A stretch of DNA of 17,111 nt from an uncultured bacterium. GTDB lineage: Bacteria; Desulfobacterota; Desulfovibrionia; Desulfovibrionales; Desulfovibrionaceae. The notes beneath the pieces were generated by a model. It was not told the origin of the DNA. It did not search any database and saw only the letters and a list, made by a program, of their open reading frames with translations. The DNA lies in NCBI GenBank assembly GCA_905214305.1, contig CAJMLK010000060.1, forward strand, positions 1 through 17,111, written 5' to 3'. A program made the translations under genes and the position numbers. Below, one piece after another: positions 6,903-15,317 of this stretch; positions within the stretch are counted from its first letter, which is position 1; every line of letters starts with the position of its first letter.

Positions 6903-6929
6903 GCAGGGATTTTTCTGAAAAATCCCTGC
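6903..6929. repeat. Perfect 12-bp inverted repeat downstream of folD
   Basis: GCAGGGATTTTT and AAAAATCCCTGC are separated by three bases. It lies 38 bases past the folD stop codon. It could end or protect the folD transcript, but the T-run is in the loop-proximal stem and not after it, so it is not a textbook terminator. Confidence 0.5.
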
Positions 6930-6966
6930 GGAGCAGCCAACGCACTTCACTCGCAAACCGCCCGGG

Positions 6967-7827
6967 CTACTGGGCCGTGCGCTGCCGCCATGACTGCACC
7001 GTGTTCACAAGCAGCATGGCAATGGTCATAGGCCCTACACCGCCGGGAACGGGGGTAATGGCAGCGGCCTTTTTGCTGACGCTTTCGTAGTCCGCATCGC
7101 CGCACAGGCCGTCCTCGCTGCGGTTGATACCCACGTCAATGACCACCGCGCCCTGACGCACCATGTCGCCGGTAATGAGGCGCGGCCTGCCCACGGCAAG
7201 GAACAGAAAGTCGGCCTTGCGGCATTCTTCCGCCAGATCGGGCGTGCGCGAATGGCAAATGGTCACAGTGGCGTCGCCAAACTCGCCGGAGCGGGTCAGC
7301 AGCAGGGCAAGAGGCTTGCCCACAATGTCCGAGCGCCCCACCACCACGGCCTTCTTGCCTCTGGTGGGCAGATTGTAGCGACGCAGAAGCTCCATGACGC
7401 CTGCGGGCGTGCAGGAAACAAAGCCCGGCAGCCCCAATGAAAGACGTCCCACGTTTTCGGGATGAAAGCCGTCCACATCCTTGGCCGGATCAATCGCCAG
7501 CAGGCATGCCTGAGCGTCCAGCCCACGGGGCAGGGGCAATTGCAACAAGATGCCGTCCACATCGGGGCGGGTGTTGCATTCCGCGATAAGGGCCAGCAGT
7601 TCCTGCTGACCGGTCTCCGCAGGCAGATGGTAGGCGAAGGAAGTGATGCCCACCTCTGCGCAGGCTTTTTCCTTGTTGCGCACATACACCTGCGACGCCG
7701 GATCCTCACCTACAAGAATTACTGCCAGACCGGGGGCGCGACGTCCCCCGGACGTTGCCGCGGCCACTTCGGTGGCCAGCTCCGCGCGGATGTCCTGTGC
7801 GGTCTTTTTGCCGTCAATTACTAGCAT
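6967..7827 (-). CDS. folD: Bifunctional methylenetetrahydrofolate dehydrogenase / cyclohydrolase FolD
   Basis: A 286-residue cytosolic enzyme that interconverts 5,10-methylene-, 5,10-methenyl- and 10-formyl-tetrahydrofolate with NAD(P). Seen in order: active-site Tyr48 and Lys52 in QVYVRNKEKAC (46-56), DGILLQLPLP (91-100), KDVDGFHPENVG (116-127), CTPAGVMELL (139-148), the dinucleotide-binding VVGRSDIVGKP (162-172), CHSRT (191-195), DVGIN (231-235) and the C-terminal TPVPGGVGPMTIAMLL (258-273). Length is normal for FolD. Start 7827 is chosen because GGAG precedes it by about six bases; ATG at 7839 and GTG/ATG starts further up have no good ribosome site and would add an atypical N-terminus. 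It follows eno but has its own promoter beyond the eno terminator. Confidence 0.97.
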   Translation of the reverse strand: MLVIDGKKTAQDIRAELATEVAAATSGGRRAPGLAVILVGEDPASQVYVRNKEKACAEVGITSFAYHLPAETGQQELLALIAECNTRPDVDGILLQLPLPRGLDAQACLLAIDPAKDVDGFHPENVGRLSLGLPGFVSCTPAGVMELLRRYNLPTRGKKAVVVGRSDIVGKPLALLLTRSGEFGDATVTICHSRTPDLAEECRKADFLFLAVGRPRLITGDMVRQGAVVIDVGINRSEDGLCGDADYESVSKKAAAITPVPGGVGPMTIAMLLVNTVQSWRQRTAQ

Positions 7828-7894
7828 GGCTTGCTCCATGTATTGTTTTCTTGGCCCACGGGCGGCCAACATCGTAGAGTCATGTGATGTTAGC

Positions 7895-7923
7895 AGTATA
7901 GACCGCCCCGGCTCCAAGCTCAA
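7895..7923 (-). promoter_or_regulatory. Sigma70-like promoter of folD
   Basis: On the minus strand TTGAGC (7918-7923, four of six) is separated by exactly 17 bases from TATACT (7895-7900, five of six). Transcription would start near 7888, giving a leader of about 60 bases before the ATG at 7827. It lies between the eno terminator and folD, which supports independent transcription. Confidence 0.6.
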
Positions 7924-8034
7924 GGGCGCATGCCTCTTTTTTCACCGCTTGAACAGCGCCGCTGGTCAGGACGCACTGAAAAGCAATACAACGCAATATC
8001 AATATGTTACATATGTCGTACCGGCAGGTGCAAT

Positions 8035-8069
8035 AAGGCCCGCGTCCGCCGACAGCGGACGCGGGCCTT
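8035..8069 (-). terminator. Terminator after eno
   Basis: A 15-bp perfect stem (8035-8049 with 8055-8069; AAGGCCCGCGTCCGC and its complement) and a five-base loop, 34 bases past the eno stop codon. The minus-strand reading ends CCTTATTGC, so the U-tract is short, but the stem is very strong. Confidence 0.7.
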
Positions 8070-8102
8070 GCCTGCATCATGAAATCAATGCCGGAACCGG
8101 CC

Positions 8103-9401
8103 TTATTCTTCCGTACCCAGCGAATAGTATTCCGCCAGCATGGGACCAAAGAACTCGGCATCATCGCCCAGTTCTTCTTCAATGCGCAGCAGCTGGTTGT
8201 ACTTGGACATGCGCTCGGAGCGGCACAGGGAGCCGGTTTTGATCTGGCCGGAGTTGACGCCCACGGCAAGATCCGCAATGAAGCTGTCTTCCGTTTCGCC
8301 CGAACGGTGCGAAATGACGGTGGTATAGGCAGCTTCTTTCGCCATTTCAATGGTGTCCAGAGTTTCTGTGACTGTGCCGATCTGGTTGAGCTTGATGAGG
8401 ATGGAGTTTGCCACGCCCTCGGCAATGCCCTCGGCCAGAATGGAAGGATTGGTCACAAAAACGTCGTCGCCCACAAGCTGCACATGGTCGCCAAGGCTGG
8501 CTGTCAGCATACCCCAGCCGTCCCAGTCGCTTTCGGCCATGCCGTCTTCGATGGAAATAAGGGGATACTTGCGGGTGAACTCAGCCAGCCATTCGCTCAG
8601 TTCGGCATTGTTGAAGGTCTTGCCTTCGCCGGCAAGCACGTATTTGCCGTCCTTGTAGAATTCGCTGGAGGCGGCATCAATGGCCAGAGCCACTTCAGTG
8701 CCGGGGTTATAGCCAGCCTCTTCAATGGCCTTGATAATATACGCAAAAGCCTCGTCGTGATTCTTGAGGTTGGGGGCAAAGCCGCCCTCGTCGCCCACGC
8801 TGGTGACATGGCCGTCTTTTTTCAGAATCGCCTGAAGCATATGGAAGATTTCTGTACCCATGCGCAGCGAATCGCGGAAGGTCATGGCCCCCACGGGCAT
8901 GATCATGAATTCCTGAATATCCAGATTGTTGGGAGCATGCGCCCCGCCATTGATGATGTTCATCATGGGCGCGGGCAGCACCTTGGCGTTGATGCCGCCG
9001 AGGTACTTGTAGAGGGGCAGGCCAAGAAAAGTCGCCGCCACCCTGGCGCAGGCCATTGATACGCCAAGCATGGCGTTGGCCCCGAGCCGCGACTTGTTGT
9101 CAGTGCCGTCCAGATCAATAAGCGTATTGTCTATCTGCACCTGACGCAGCGCATCCATGCCCAGCAGGGCATCGGCGATTTCGCTGTTCACATGGTCCAC
9201 GGCCTTGGTGACGCCCTTGCCGCAGTAACGGGCTTTGTCGCCGTCACGCATTTCCAGAGCTTCGCGGCTGCCGGTGGAAGCCCCGGAAGGCACGGCGGCC
9301 CGCGCTCTGAGCCCGGATTCCAGGGTCACTTCCACCTCGACGGTGGGATTACCGCGCGAATCCAGAATTTCACGGCCAAATACCGAGGCAATGCTGCTCA
9401 T
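8103..9401 (-). CDS. eno: Enolase (phosphopyruvate hydratase)
   Basis: A 432-residue glycolytic enzyme that converts 2-phosphoglycerate to phosphoenolpyruvate. All landmarks are present: REILDSRGNPTVEVEV at the N-terminus, SGASTGSREALE (39-50), NGGAHAPNNLDIQEFM (151-166), catalytic Glu205 in GDEGGFAPNL, Mg ligands Asp242, Glu285 and Asp312, the enolase signature ILIKLNQIGTVTET (335-348) with catalytic Lys337, and SHRSGETED (364-372). Length is standard. Start 9401 is fixed by AAGGAG eight bases upstream and by conservation; the ATG at 9437 would add an unsupported extension. A strong terminator follows, and the promoter has a perfect TATAAT. Confidence 0.99.
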   Translation of the reverse strand: MSSIASVFGREILDSRGNPTVEVEVTLESGLRARAAVPSGASTGSREALEMRDGDKARYCGKGVTKAVDHVNSEIADALLGMDALRQVQIDNTLIDLDGTDNKSRLGANAMLGVSMACARVAATFLGLPLYKYLGGINAKVLPAPMMNIINGGAHAPNNLDIQEFMIMPVGAMTFRDSLRMGTEIFHMLQAILKKDGHVTSVGDEGGFAPNLKNHDEAFAYIIKAIEEAGYNPGTEVALAIDAASSEFYKDGKYVLAGEGKTFNNAELSEWLAEFTRKYPLISIEDGMAESDWDGWGMLTASLGDHVQLVGDDVFVTNPSILAEGIAEGVANSILIKLNQIGTVTETLDTIEMAKEAAYTTVISHRSGETEDSFIADLAVGVNSGQIKTGSLCRSERMSKYNQLLRIEEELGDDAEFFGPMLAEYYSLGTEE

Positions 9402-9465
9402 GTGTGGCTCCTTTGCCCTCATTGGGCGTGTTTTCAATCAATGTAACGCATCTGCCGATCAGGGC

Positions 9466-9494
9466 ATTATAACTTTGGGGAATCCGCCTGCAAA
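9466..9494 (-). promoter_or_regulatory. Sigma70-like promoter of eno
   Basis: On the minus strand TATAAT (9466-9471, six of six) is preceded after 17 bases by TTTGCA (9489-9494, four of six). The predicted start of transcription is near 9459, about 58 bases before the eno ATG. This agrees with a highly expressed housekeeping gene separate from coaX. Confidence 0.65.
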
Positions 9495-9686
9495 ACCTTT
9501 GCGCGCACGCTTTCCCGCTGCAAGTGGCAGCAGACGGCGCACAGGTCTTCCCGCGGGGACGCCTGCCAGCGCCGCCGGAAGAACATCAAGCAACGCTCCA
9601 CGCGCTGACGGGCGCAGGACGCTTTTGCACAATACCGTCACGCTGCGGCCAAAGCCGAAATCAGCGGACAGCCACGCCCGGCCACG

Positions 9687-10478
9687 CTAGAGCGCCGTGC
9701 GCTCTTCATAGTACAGGCGGCGCAAACCCTCAAGCAGCAAGGCGGGGAGCACATGGTCGAAAACCGGGCTTACTCTGGCGATGGACGCCGCAAAACCGCC
9801 GGTTCCCAACACTTTTACCGGGCCGGGCAGCTGTCGCTTGAGACGTTGCGCAAGCCCCTCCACCATGCAGGCAAAGCCGAAAACCAGTCCGTGCTGTATG
9901 CTGGTGGCCGTGCTGCGCCCCGGAGTCGGCTCGTCGGCCCGCACGTCCAGATTGACCCGGGGCAGCTTGGCCGCCTCGCGCGAAAGAGCGCTTAATGCGG
10001 TGCGCGGGCCGGGAAAAATCAGGCCGCCCATGTAGGCATCACCATTAACACAGTCAATGGTCACCGCCGTGCCGAAATCAACCACCAGCAAGCCGGGGCT
10101 TTCCGGATACAGACGGCGGGCCGCATAGGCTCCCACAAGCCTGTCGGCTCCGACCTCGGCAGGGCGCTCATAGCGATTTTCAAGCGGTACGGCCACATCG
10201 GCGCCAACACGGTACAGGGGACAGTCCACATACCGGGTCAAGGCCTCACGCAACAGGGGGTCAAAGCCGGGAACCACCGAAGAAGCCACACAGGCCCGCA
10301 GGCTTTGCGGCGTAATGCCCGCATGCCCCAGCAGGGTTATGAGCTTCAGCCCCAGATCATCCGCCGTCTGCCCCGCATCCGTGCGCAGCGTATAGGAAGT
10401 GACCACCTGCCGCTCATGCGCCAGTCCGATTTTGATGGAAGTATTGCCGATATCAAAAAGCAGAAGTTCGGGCTGCAT
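9687..10478 (-). CDS. coaX: Type III pantothenate kinase CoaX
   Basis: A 263-residue kinase for the first step of coenzyme A synthesis (pantothenate to 4'-phosphopantothenate) of the ASKHA fold. Seen: the phosphate-binding LFDIGNTSIKIGL (7-19), ASSVVPGF (65-72), the GADRLVGAYAA motif (110-120), DFGTAVTIDCV (134-144) with the second phosphate loop, GGLIFPG (151-157), the GRSTATSIQHG motif (187-197) and LGTGGFA (224-230). Length is standard for CoaX. Start 10478 is chosen because GGAGGAG stands just upstream; the ORF continues upstream of it but without family similarity. A short open frame overlaps its first codons. No terminator is evident between coaX and eno. Confidence 0.97.
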   Translation of the reverse strand: MQPELLLFDIGNTSIKIGLAHERQVVTSYTLRTDAGQTADDLGLKLITLLGHAGITPQSLRACVASSVVPGFDPLLREALTRYVDCPLYRVGADVAVPLENRYERPAEVGADRLVGAYAARRLYPESPGLLVVDFGTAVTIDCVNGDAYMGGLIFPGPRTALSALSREAAKLPRVNLDVRADEPTPGRSTATSIQHGLVFGFACMVEGLAQRLKRQLPGPVKVLGTGGFAASIARVSPVFDHVLPALLLEGLRRLYYEERTAL

Positions 10479-10704
10479 AAGACTCCTCCGCAAGGGCCTG
10501 AAGGGTTTGAACCCGCTGATTATGCTCAATCAGGCCGCTCCAGGCAAGCGCCCGTTCACGGCATGGCCCGTCAGGGGGCATACCCGCTGCCGACGCGGTC
10601 GACAGCAGATACAATCGCCAGCCGGCGCTGTCGGTAACCGGCGCGTCCCGAAGCGCCTCCCGCCACGATCCTGTGCACAGCCCTGCGGCGCAGCGCGGCA
10701 ACAC
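10453..10704 (-). CDS. Possible small hypothetical protein overlapping the coaX start
   Basis: An 83-codon frame fills the 240-bp gap between the GT-C-like gene and coaX and overlaps the coaX start by 26 bases, an arrangement typical of translational coupling. It would start at a GTG 14 bases after the preceding stop codon. Third codon positions look G/C-rich as in neighbouring genes, and the end (LIEHNQRVQTLQALAEESYA) reads like an amphipathic helix. Against it, there is no Shine-Dalgarno sequence before the GTG, and I recognise no family. It may instead be a decayed gene end or chance. Confidence 0.3.
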   Translation of the reverse strand: MLPRCAAGLCTGSWREALRDAPVTDSAGWRLYLLSTASAAGMPPDGPCRERALAWSGLIEHNQRVQTLQALAEESYAARTSAF

Positions 10705-10718
10705 GTGGAGGCCGCGTG

Positions 10719-12551
10719 CTACGGCCTCAGCGGCACGGCTGCCGCAGCGCCGGGTGTTGCCGCTGCTCCGGGGATCATATCCGGGGCTGCTTCAGGTATC
10801 TGATCCGGGGTCTTCCCGTCTTGCCGGGGAGCCGCTACCTGAGCATTTTCTTCGGACGATACGGCAGAAGCCGATTCGCCCCTGGCTGACACGCCGCCTT
10901 CATGACGACGAACAATAAGCCAGCCGGGATTTTCCCACACTACGCTTCCGTATTTTTCCAGCAGGGCGCGGTCTTCCGGCCTGTCGCAAAACAGCCACGG
11001 CAGCCCGGACCGCAGCCACACCTCTACATAGCCGGTGGGGCTTTGCGTGCGCAGCTTCTCGTTGGCAAGCCACTGCCGGGCCTGTTCCGGATTCTTGTTG
11101 TAGTAGGAATGCGCCCCGTCCTTAAATGTGTGCCCCATGCCGCGATTGGCAATGTGCCGCACCCCCATGTCGCCGGCATTACTAAAAATCACATCACCGG
11201 GCATGGTTGCCTCCCGAAGGGCCACCAATGCCTCATAGTGCGTTTTCGCCTCACCGGCGGCTCCTGCCGCCCTGCTCATATAGGGCATGGGAAGCCCCGT
11301 GTGTTCGGCGATACTGTAAAGCGCGGCCACATTCTGCCTGTCGCCGTTGCAGAGCAGCATAAGCAGCACTGCCAGCACACAAAAGCCCACGCGCAGCCAT
11401 ACTGCCAGACGCGGCCAGAGCAGAGCCAGCAGGCCCGCCACCATGATCCATGCCAGCGGGATAAGATAGCGCAGCCCGCGCACAAATTCATGCGCCATGG
11501 GCAGCCGCCCCATAGGCGGGGCCAGAAGGGATTCAAGCCAGGAAAATGTCGCAACCAGAGCAAGGGCCAGCACAAACGCCGGATACATGGCGGCCAGCTG
11601 CCGCAACCTGGGGCCACCGTTGCACCGGACCACAAGCCAGCTGCCGAATCCGGCCAGCAAAATCCATAAATTGGGTTTGCTCCAGCTCAGGAACAGGGCA
11701 AGACGCTCTGCAAAGTGCCCATAATCCTTGGCCCAGCGCTGAGAAAACAGCGTGTGGAACATCTCGATGTCCGCGGGGCTGAAAACCTGCTTTTGCCCGA
11801 GCGAGGGCCACAGAAACGTCAGCACCGGCACAAAGAAAAATATCAGGCACAGGGCGAGATTAGCCAGATGTCTCGGCCAGCTCCAGCCGGTCGGCCTGCA
11901 AAAAAAGAAGGCCATAAAAAACATGGCGCCGGTATTGAGCGCCCCCAGACCATGTACCCACATGCCCAGTCCCGCTGCCAGCATGGCCGCAGGACGCCAG
12001 AAGGGACGTCGCATGGCGGCCACGGCCCCCATGAGCATAAAGGGCCACAGTGCCGCAAAAAACGTGCGCGGCACCGGGTCGGAATGGGTTACGCCCCAGA
12101 AGGTTCCCCAGCCCACCCATACGGTGACGCTCATGAGCAGCGTCAGGATGAGCGCCGGGCCGGGGCTGCCGTAAAGCCATCGCCCCAGCAAATACATGCT
12201 CACAAGGTAAACAAAGATGATAAACGCCCCTGCCCACAGCAGCCCCACGGCATACTGGTCGCCCGGCGTGAGCAATTCGGCCACAAACTGCTGCAGATTC
12301 CAGAGCGAGTTGGCCGGAGTGGCCTCACGCAGGATTTCATCTGACTGAAAATCCTGCGGATTGTCCGCCCTGACCATCGAATACGCGTATACTGAAAGAT
12401 CGCTGTCCAGATTTGCCCCGTGCCCTGACAGCGGCACAATGCCCGACGCTACAAACAGCGCATAGCATGCAGCCAAAACAACAAACAGAATATCTACAGC
12501 GTTGACGCGCACGCGACTATCGGCACTATTTGACAGCATATATGTTTTCAT
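10719..12551 (-). CDS. Multi-pass GT-C-like membrane protein (putative lipid-linked sugar transferase)
   Basis: A 610-residue inner-membrane protein with about ten hydrophobic segments: roughly 17-38, 103-124, 132-152, 163-180, 188-215, 230-249, 295-309, 322-340, 359-379 and 386-402. After the first helix comes NLDSDLSVYAY (47-57), an acidic D-x-D placed where GT-C glycosyltransferases have their catalytic acid. Residues 405-550 form a soluble, probably periplasmic domain. The last 60 residues are a Pro/Ala-rich disordered tail. It starts 26 bp after a GtrB-type gene, so the pair probably acts together: GtrB loads a sugar on undecaprenyl phosphate and this protein would transfer it outside the membrane. 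No named family was recognised. Start 12551 is taken; the ATG at 12539 is possible. Confidence 0.65.
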   Translation of the reverse strand: MKTYMLSNSADSRVRVNAVDILFVVLAACYALFVASGIVPLSGHGANLDSDLSVYAYSMVRADNPQDFQSDEILREATPANSLWNLQQFVAELLTPGDQYAVGLLWAGAFIIFVYLVSMYLLGRWLYGSPGPALILTLLMSVTVWVGWGTFWGVTHSDPVPRTFFAALWPFMLMGAVAAMRRPFWRPAAMLAAGLGMWVHGLGALNTGAMFFMAFFFCRPTGWSWPRHLANLALCLIFFFVPVLTFLWPSLGQKQVFSPADIEMFHTLFSQRWAKDYGHFAERLALFLSWSKPNLWILLAGFGSWLVVRCNGGPRLRQLAAMYPAFVLALALVATFSWLESLLAPPMGRLPMAHEFVRGLRYLIPLAWIMVAGLLALLWPRLAVWLRVGFCVLAVLLMLLCNGDRQNVAALYSIAEHTGLPMPYMSRAAGAAGEAKTHYEALVALREATMPGDVIFSNAGDMGVRHIANRGMGHTFKDGAHSYYNKNPEQARQWLANEKLRTQSPTGYVEVWLRSGLPWLFCDRPEDRALLEKYGSVVWENPGWLIVRRHEGGVSARGESASAVSSEENAQVAAPRQDGKTPDQIPEAAPDMIPGAAATPGAAAAVPLRP

Positions 12552-12577
12552 CCATGTTTCCAGTAAAATAGCACACT

Positions 12578-13561
12578 CTACTCATCGGGCCGAGCATTTT
12601 TCGCATATACTCGTCTTACAATATATACTGGCCGACGTTTTGACTCCATATAGGCGCGCCCGAGGTATTCTCCGATCATGCCGATACCGATAAGCTGCAA
12701 ACCGCCAAGAAAGGTTATGGCGACCATAAGAGATGCATAGCCGGGAACATCAACGCCGCCAAGAATGACCTTCAGGGCAATTATCGTGGCATAGATGAAC
12801 GATAATGCCGAAATTGCCATGCCCACATAGGTCCATATGCGTAACGGGGCAGTGCTGAAGCTGGTAAGCCCCTCAAGCGCAAAGTTCCAGAGGCGCCAGC
12901 CGTTGAACTTCGTCTGCCCTGCCGCGCGGGCTGGGCGGACATAGTCCAGACTGCATGTGCGAAAGCCCAGCCACGCAAACAGACCCTTCATGAAGCGTCT
13001 TGATTCGGGCAAAAGCCGCAACGCCTCCACCACGCGCCGGTCCATGAGGCGAAAGTCCCCCACGTTGGCAGGCAGTTTGGGCCTGGAAATCTTGTTATGC
13101 AGGCTGTAAAACAGATGCGCGGACGTGCGCTTGGCCCAGGTGTCCGAACTTCTGCTGGCCCGTCGCCCAAGCACCACATCAAACCCTTCCTGCCATTTTG
13201 CGACCATGTCGAGTATCAATTCCGGCGGGTCCTGCAGGTCAACATCCATAGGCACGACAGCCTGACCTGCGGCAAAGTCCAGCCCCGCCGTCAGGGCCGC
13301 TTCCTTCCCGAAGTTCCGCGACAGCTCGATAACACGTACACGGGAGTCGTCATGGCAAAGACGTTTCAAAACGGCGGCGGTACCGTCGGTACTGCCGTCG
13401 TCAACAAAAACCATCTCCAGGTCAATATCAGTGCGTGGTTCAAATACTTCATTAATCTTATTGACAAAAATGTCAATGACATCAGCCTCATTGTACACCG
13501 GAACCACCAGTGACAGGCTGATGCCCCCCTTGTGAGACTGCACAATCTCTGCACTGGACAT
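12578..13561 (-). CDS. GtrB-type polyprenyl-phosphate glycosyltransferase (GT2)
   Basis: A 327-residue family 2 glycosyltransferase of the GtrB/DPM1 type, which transfers a sugar from a nucleotide donor to undecaprenyl phosphate on the cytoplasmic face. Seen: PVYNEADVID (21-30), VDDGSTDGT (53-61), SRNFGKEAALTAGLD (81-95), the metal-binding DVDLQDPPE (106-114), DFRLMDRR (169-176), a substrate-loop AGQTKFNGWRLW (214-225), and two C-terminal membrane helices (about 242-264 and 275-297) followed by GEYLGRAYMESKRRP (297-311). That layout is standard. AGAGAGGA lies about nine bases before the start at 13561. The classical third partner, the small flippase GtrA, is not in this window. Confidence 0.9.
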   Translation of the reverse strand: MSSAEIVQSHKGGISLSLVVPVYNEADVIDIFVNKINEVFEPRTDIDLEMVFVDDGSTDGTAAVLKRLCHDDSRVRVIELSRNFGKEAALTAGLDFAAGQAVVPMDVDLQDPPELILDMVAKWQEGFDVVLGRRASRSSDTWAKRTSAHLFYSLHNKISRPKLPANVGDFRLMDRRVVEALRLLPESRRFMKGLFAWLGFRTCSLDYVRPARAAGQTKFNGWRLWNFALEGLTSFSTAPLRIWTYVGMAISALSFIYATIIALKVILGGVDVPGYASLMVAITFLGGLQLIGIGMIGEYLGRAYMESKRRPVYIVRRVYAKNARPDE

Positions 13562-13970
13562 CGAGATATTCCTCTCTCATTTATAACAGACATGGCAAGA
13601 GCACATATCACAGACATCTATGCGCCATCCTGCCCCTGAGCTTTGAAGCAACTGCGTTGCCAACTGCCCTGATGGCGGCAAAAACAGACGTCTGTGAAAG
13701 ACACAAAAGCAGTTACCCGCACTGTCGAGCACCGTGTCAGCGTCGAGAACACCGCTTCCAGAACGGGCTGACTTTGAGAATGCCCATTCCCAAAGTTTAA
13801 GACGCGCCCGCTTCTGCGATTAACATGGCGAATAAATTTCGTTTATTTACGCATTCACCAGAACGGTTTCAAGGTAAAATACTCCAGGGCTGACACCCAC
13901 CCCCTGCCAATTGCGGGACCAGATGGCCCTTCCTCCACCACGGCAAGGCCAGAGGCTGACCGCCCAAAAA
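13562..13970. other. 409-bp spacer between mscS-like and GtrB-type genes
   Basis: No gene is supported. It holds repeat copy 5 (13767-13815), directly followed by an AT-rich small palindrome (AATAAATTTCGTTTATT near 13832-13848). A TATAAA lies only about 19 bases before the GtrB-type start, but no matching -35 box is seen and it would leave almost no leader. I therefore do not call a promoter. Confidence 0.6.
13767..13815. repeat. Dispersed intergenic palindromic repeat, copy 5
   Basis: ACTTTGAGAATG, three bases, then ATTCCCAAAGTTTAAG and CGCGCCCGCTTC. The palindrome and the TTTAAG-x-CGC-CCGCTTC tail match copies 1 and 7 in order and spacing, with one arm mismatch. Confidence 0.7.
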
Positions 13971-15011
13971 TCAGACCTGCGCCGCCCCGGCGCCATGCGG
14001 GCTGATTTCGTCTTTTTCGAGATAAAGCGTTTGTGTGGGAAAAGCAAAGTCCGCGCCAAGGCCATGCACCACCGAAACGATGGCAAGATACACATCGTGC
14101 TGCGTTTGCATGAACTGCGCCCAGTTGGTTGTTTTTGCGTAGCAATAGATAAGAATATTCAGAGATGACGCGGCAAATTCGTTAAAAACAACAAGAAGTT
14201 CCTGTTTTTTGTCAATGCGCGCGTCGTCGTGGAGCATTTTTTTCAAACCATCCACAACGGCCTGTACCTTGTCCGCATCCTCGTACCGCAAGCCAATTTG
14301 CAGCTTGATACGATAATTGGCGATGCGCCCCACATTTTCTATGCATATGGACGAAAAAACATCATTGGGAACGTATACCGGATAATGCTCGAATGTCATG
14401 ATCTTGGACATGCGCCAGCCGATCTCCACCACCGTGCCTTCAATATTGCGATCAGGCGACTTTATCCAGTCGCCGATATTGAAGGGGCGGTCAAAATACA
14501 GCATCAGTCCTGCAAAAAAGTTTCCCAGAATATTCTTGCCCGCAAGGCCGATGGCAATGCCGCCAATACCGCCGAAGGTCAGCAGGCCCGCGAAGCTTAT
14601 ACCCAGATATTCACCGAAGAACAGCATGGCGCACAGGCAGATGGACGCCTTGAGCAGGCGCGACACAATACGCGCAGAAGTGGCGTCGCCGCTGGTTCTG
14701 GCAAGATGGTCGCTGAAGCGGTTGATCCCCAGAAAGGACTCACGGATGAGAATCAGGACAATGGCGACATGCTGAAAAATATTGATGTAGCGCGGATTGA
14801 TGAAAGTCGCCCCGAACCTGTCCACCAATTCGCGCGCACAAAGGCTTATGGTCACCACAAGGGCACAGGCGGCGCACACGCGCGCCAGATGCATGGCCGT
14901 ATTGTCGCTGCGGTTCTGCCCGCGCACGGTAAAGTAGAACAGTATGGCCGTCACCACGGCAGCAATGGCGTAGCCGTCCGTCAAAAGCTCAAAAATCTCT
15001 TTTTCGTCCAT
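13971..15011 (-). CDS. MscS-family mechanosensitive channel, YnaI-like
   Basis: A 346-residue inner-membrane channel that would open under membrane tension during osmotic downshock. Five hydrophobic segments are seen (about 13-30, 44-60, 78-96, 118-136 and the pore helix 138-172). The pore-lining stretch GGIGGIAIGLAGKNILGNFF (147-166) has the Gly/Ala packing pattern of MscS TM3. The beta domain follows with FNIGDWI (177-183), EGTVVEIGWR (191-200) and YVPNDVFSS (213-221), then the mixed alpha/beta domain. Length and helix count are closest to E. coli YnaI and not the three-helix MscS. Start 15011 (MDEKE) has AAAGG upstream; the frame extends to 15101 without channel-like sequence. It follows the DUF883/YqjE-like operon on the same strand. 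Confidence 0.93.
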   Translation of the reverse strand: MDEKEIFELLTDGYAIAAVVTAILFYFTVRGQNRSDNTAMHLARVCAACALVVTISLCARELVDRFGATFINPRYINIFQHVAIVLILIRESFLGINRFSDHLARTSGDATSARIVSRLLKASICLCAMLFFGEYLGISFAGLLTFGGIGGIAIGLAGKNILGNFFAGLMLYFDRPFNIGDWIKSPDRNIEGTVVEIGWRMSKIMTFEHYPVYVPNDVFSSICIENVGRIANYRIKLQIGLRYEDADKVQAVVDGLKKMLHDDARIDKKQELLVVFNEFAASSLNILIYCYAKTTNWAQFMQTQHDVYLAIVSVVHGLGADFAFPTQTLYLEKDEISPHGAGAAQV

Positions 15012-15317
15012 ATGGCCTTTCCACAACAAACGCGGCTGCGCGAAGTTTTTTCCATCCAGTCCGGGCAAGCCATGAAAAACAGCGGGACAAAGCCCGCGCA
15101 ATCACGGCGAGTACTGCTTTTCGGGCATGGTAACGCCGAGGATATCGGTCCGCAAGGTGGTACGCGCTCCTGCGGCGCACAACCTTGCCCGCCAGCCCCC
15201 GCTGCCGCCCGGAAACCGGCTGCCGCTGAAAACGGGCATTCTCAAGATTTACGGCACGTTCTCTCCGGCGACCGGGCGCGCAAGCTCAGTGCGCCTGCGC
15301 CTTTGCCGCGACTGGCC
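15012..15317. other. 306-bp spacer upstream of the mscS-like gene
   Basis: No gene is supported. The only structure I recognise is a degenerate repeat copy at 15226-15262. No clear promoter for the channel gene or terminator for the preceding operon is visible. Confidence 0.55.
15226..15262. repeat. Dispersed intergenic repeat, copy 6 (degenerate right half)
   Basis: GCATTCTCAAGATTTACGGC at 15235-15254, continuing to about 15262, aligns with the right half of copy 7 at about three in four positions. The left palindrome arm is lost, so it no longer forms the hairpin. Confidence 0.45.

Larger units (their letters stand above)
6646..6966. other. Spacer between folD and the DUF805 gene
   Basis: No gene is supported. 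In minus-strand order it holds an inverted repeat just after folD (6903-6929), a composite repeat element (6721-6863) and a very stable TTCG-loop hairpin (6684-6705) about 40 bases upstream of the DUF805 start. Confidence 0.65.

Noticed and set aside
13580..13608. Promoter with TATAAA just before the GtrB-type gene
   Set aside because: No -35 box at a suitable distance, and the start point would fall within the ribosome-binding site.
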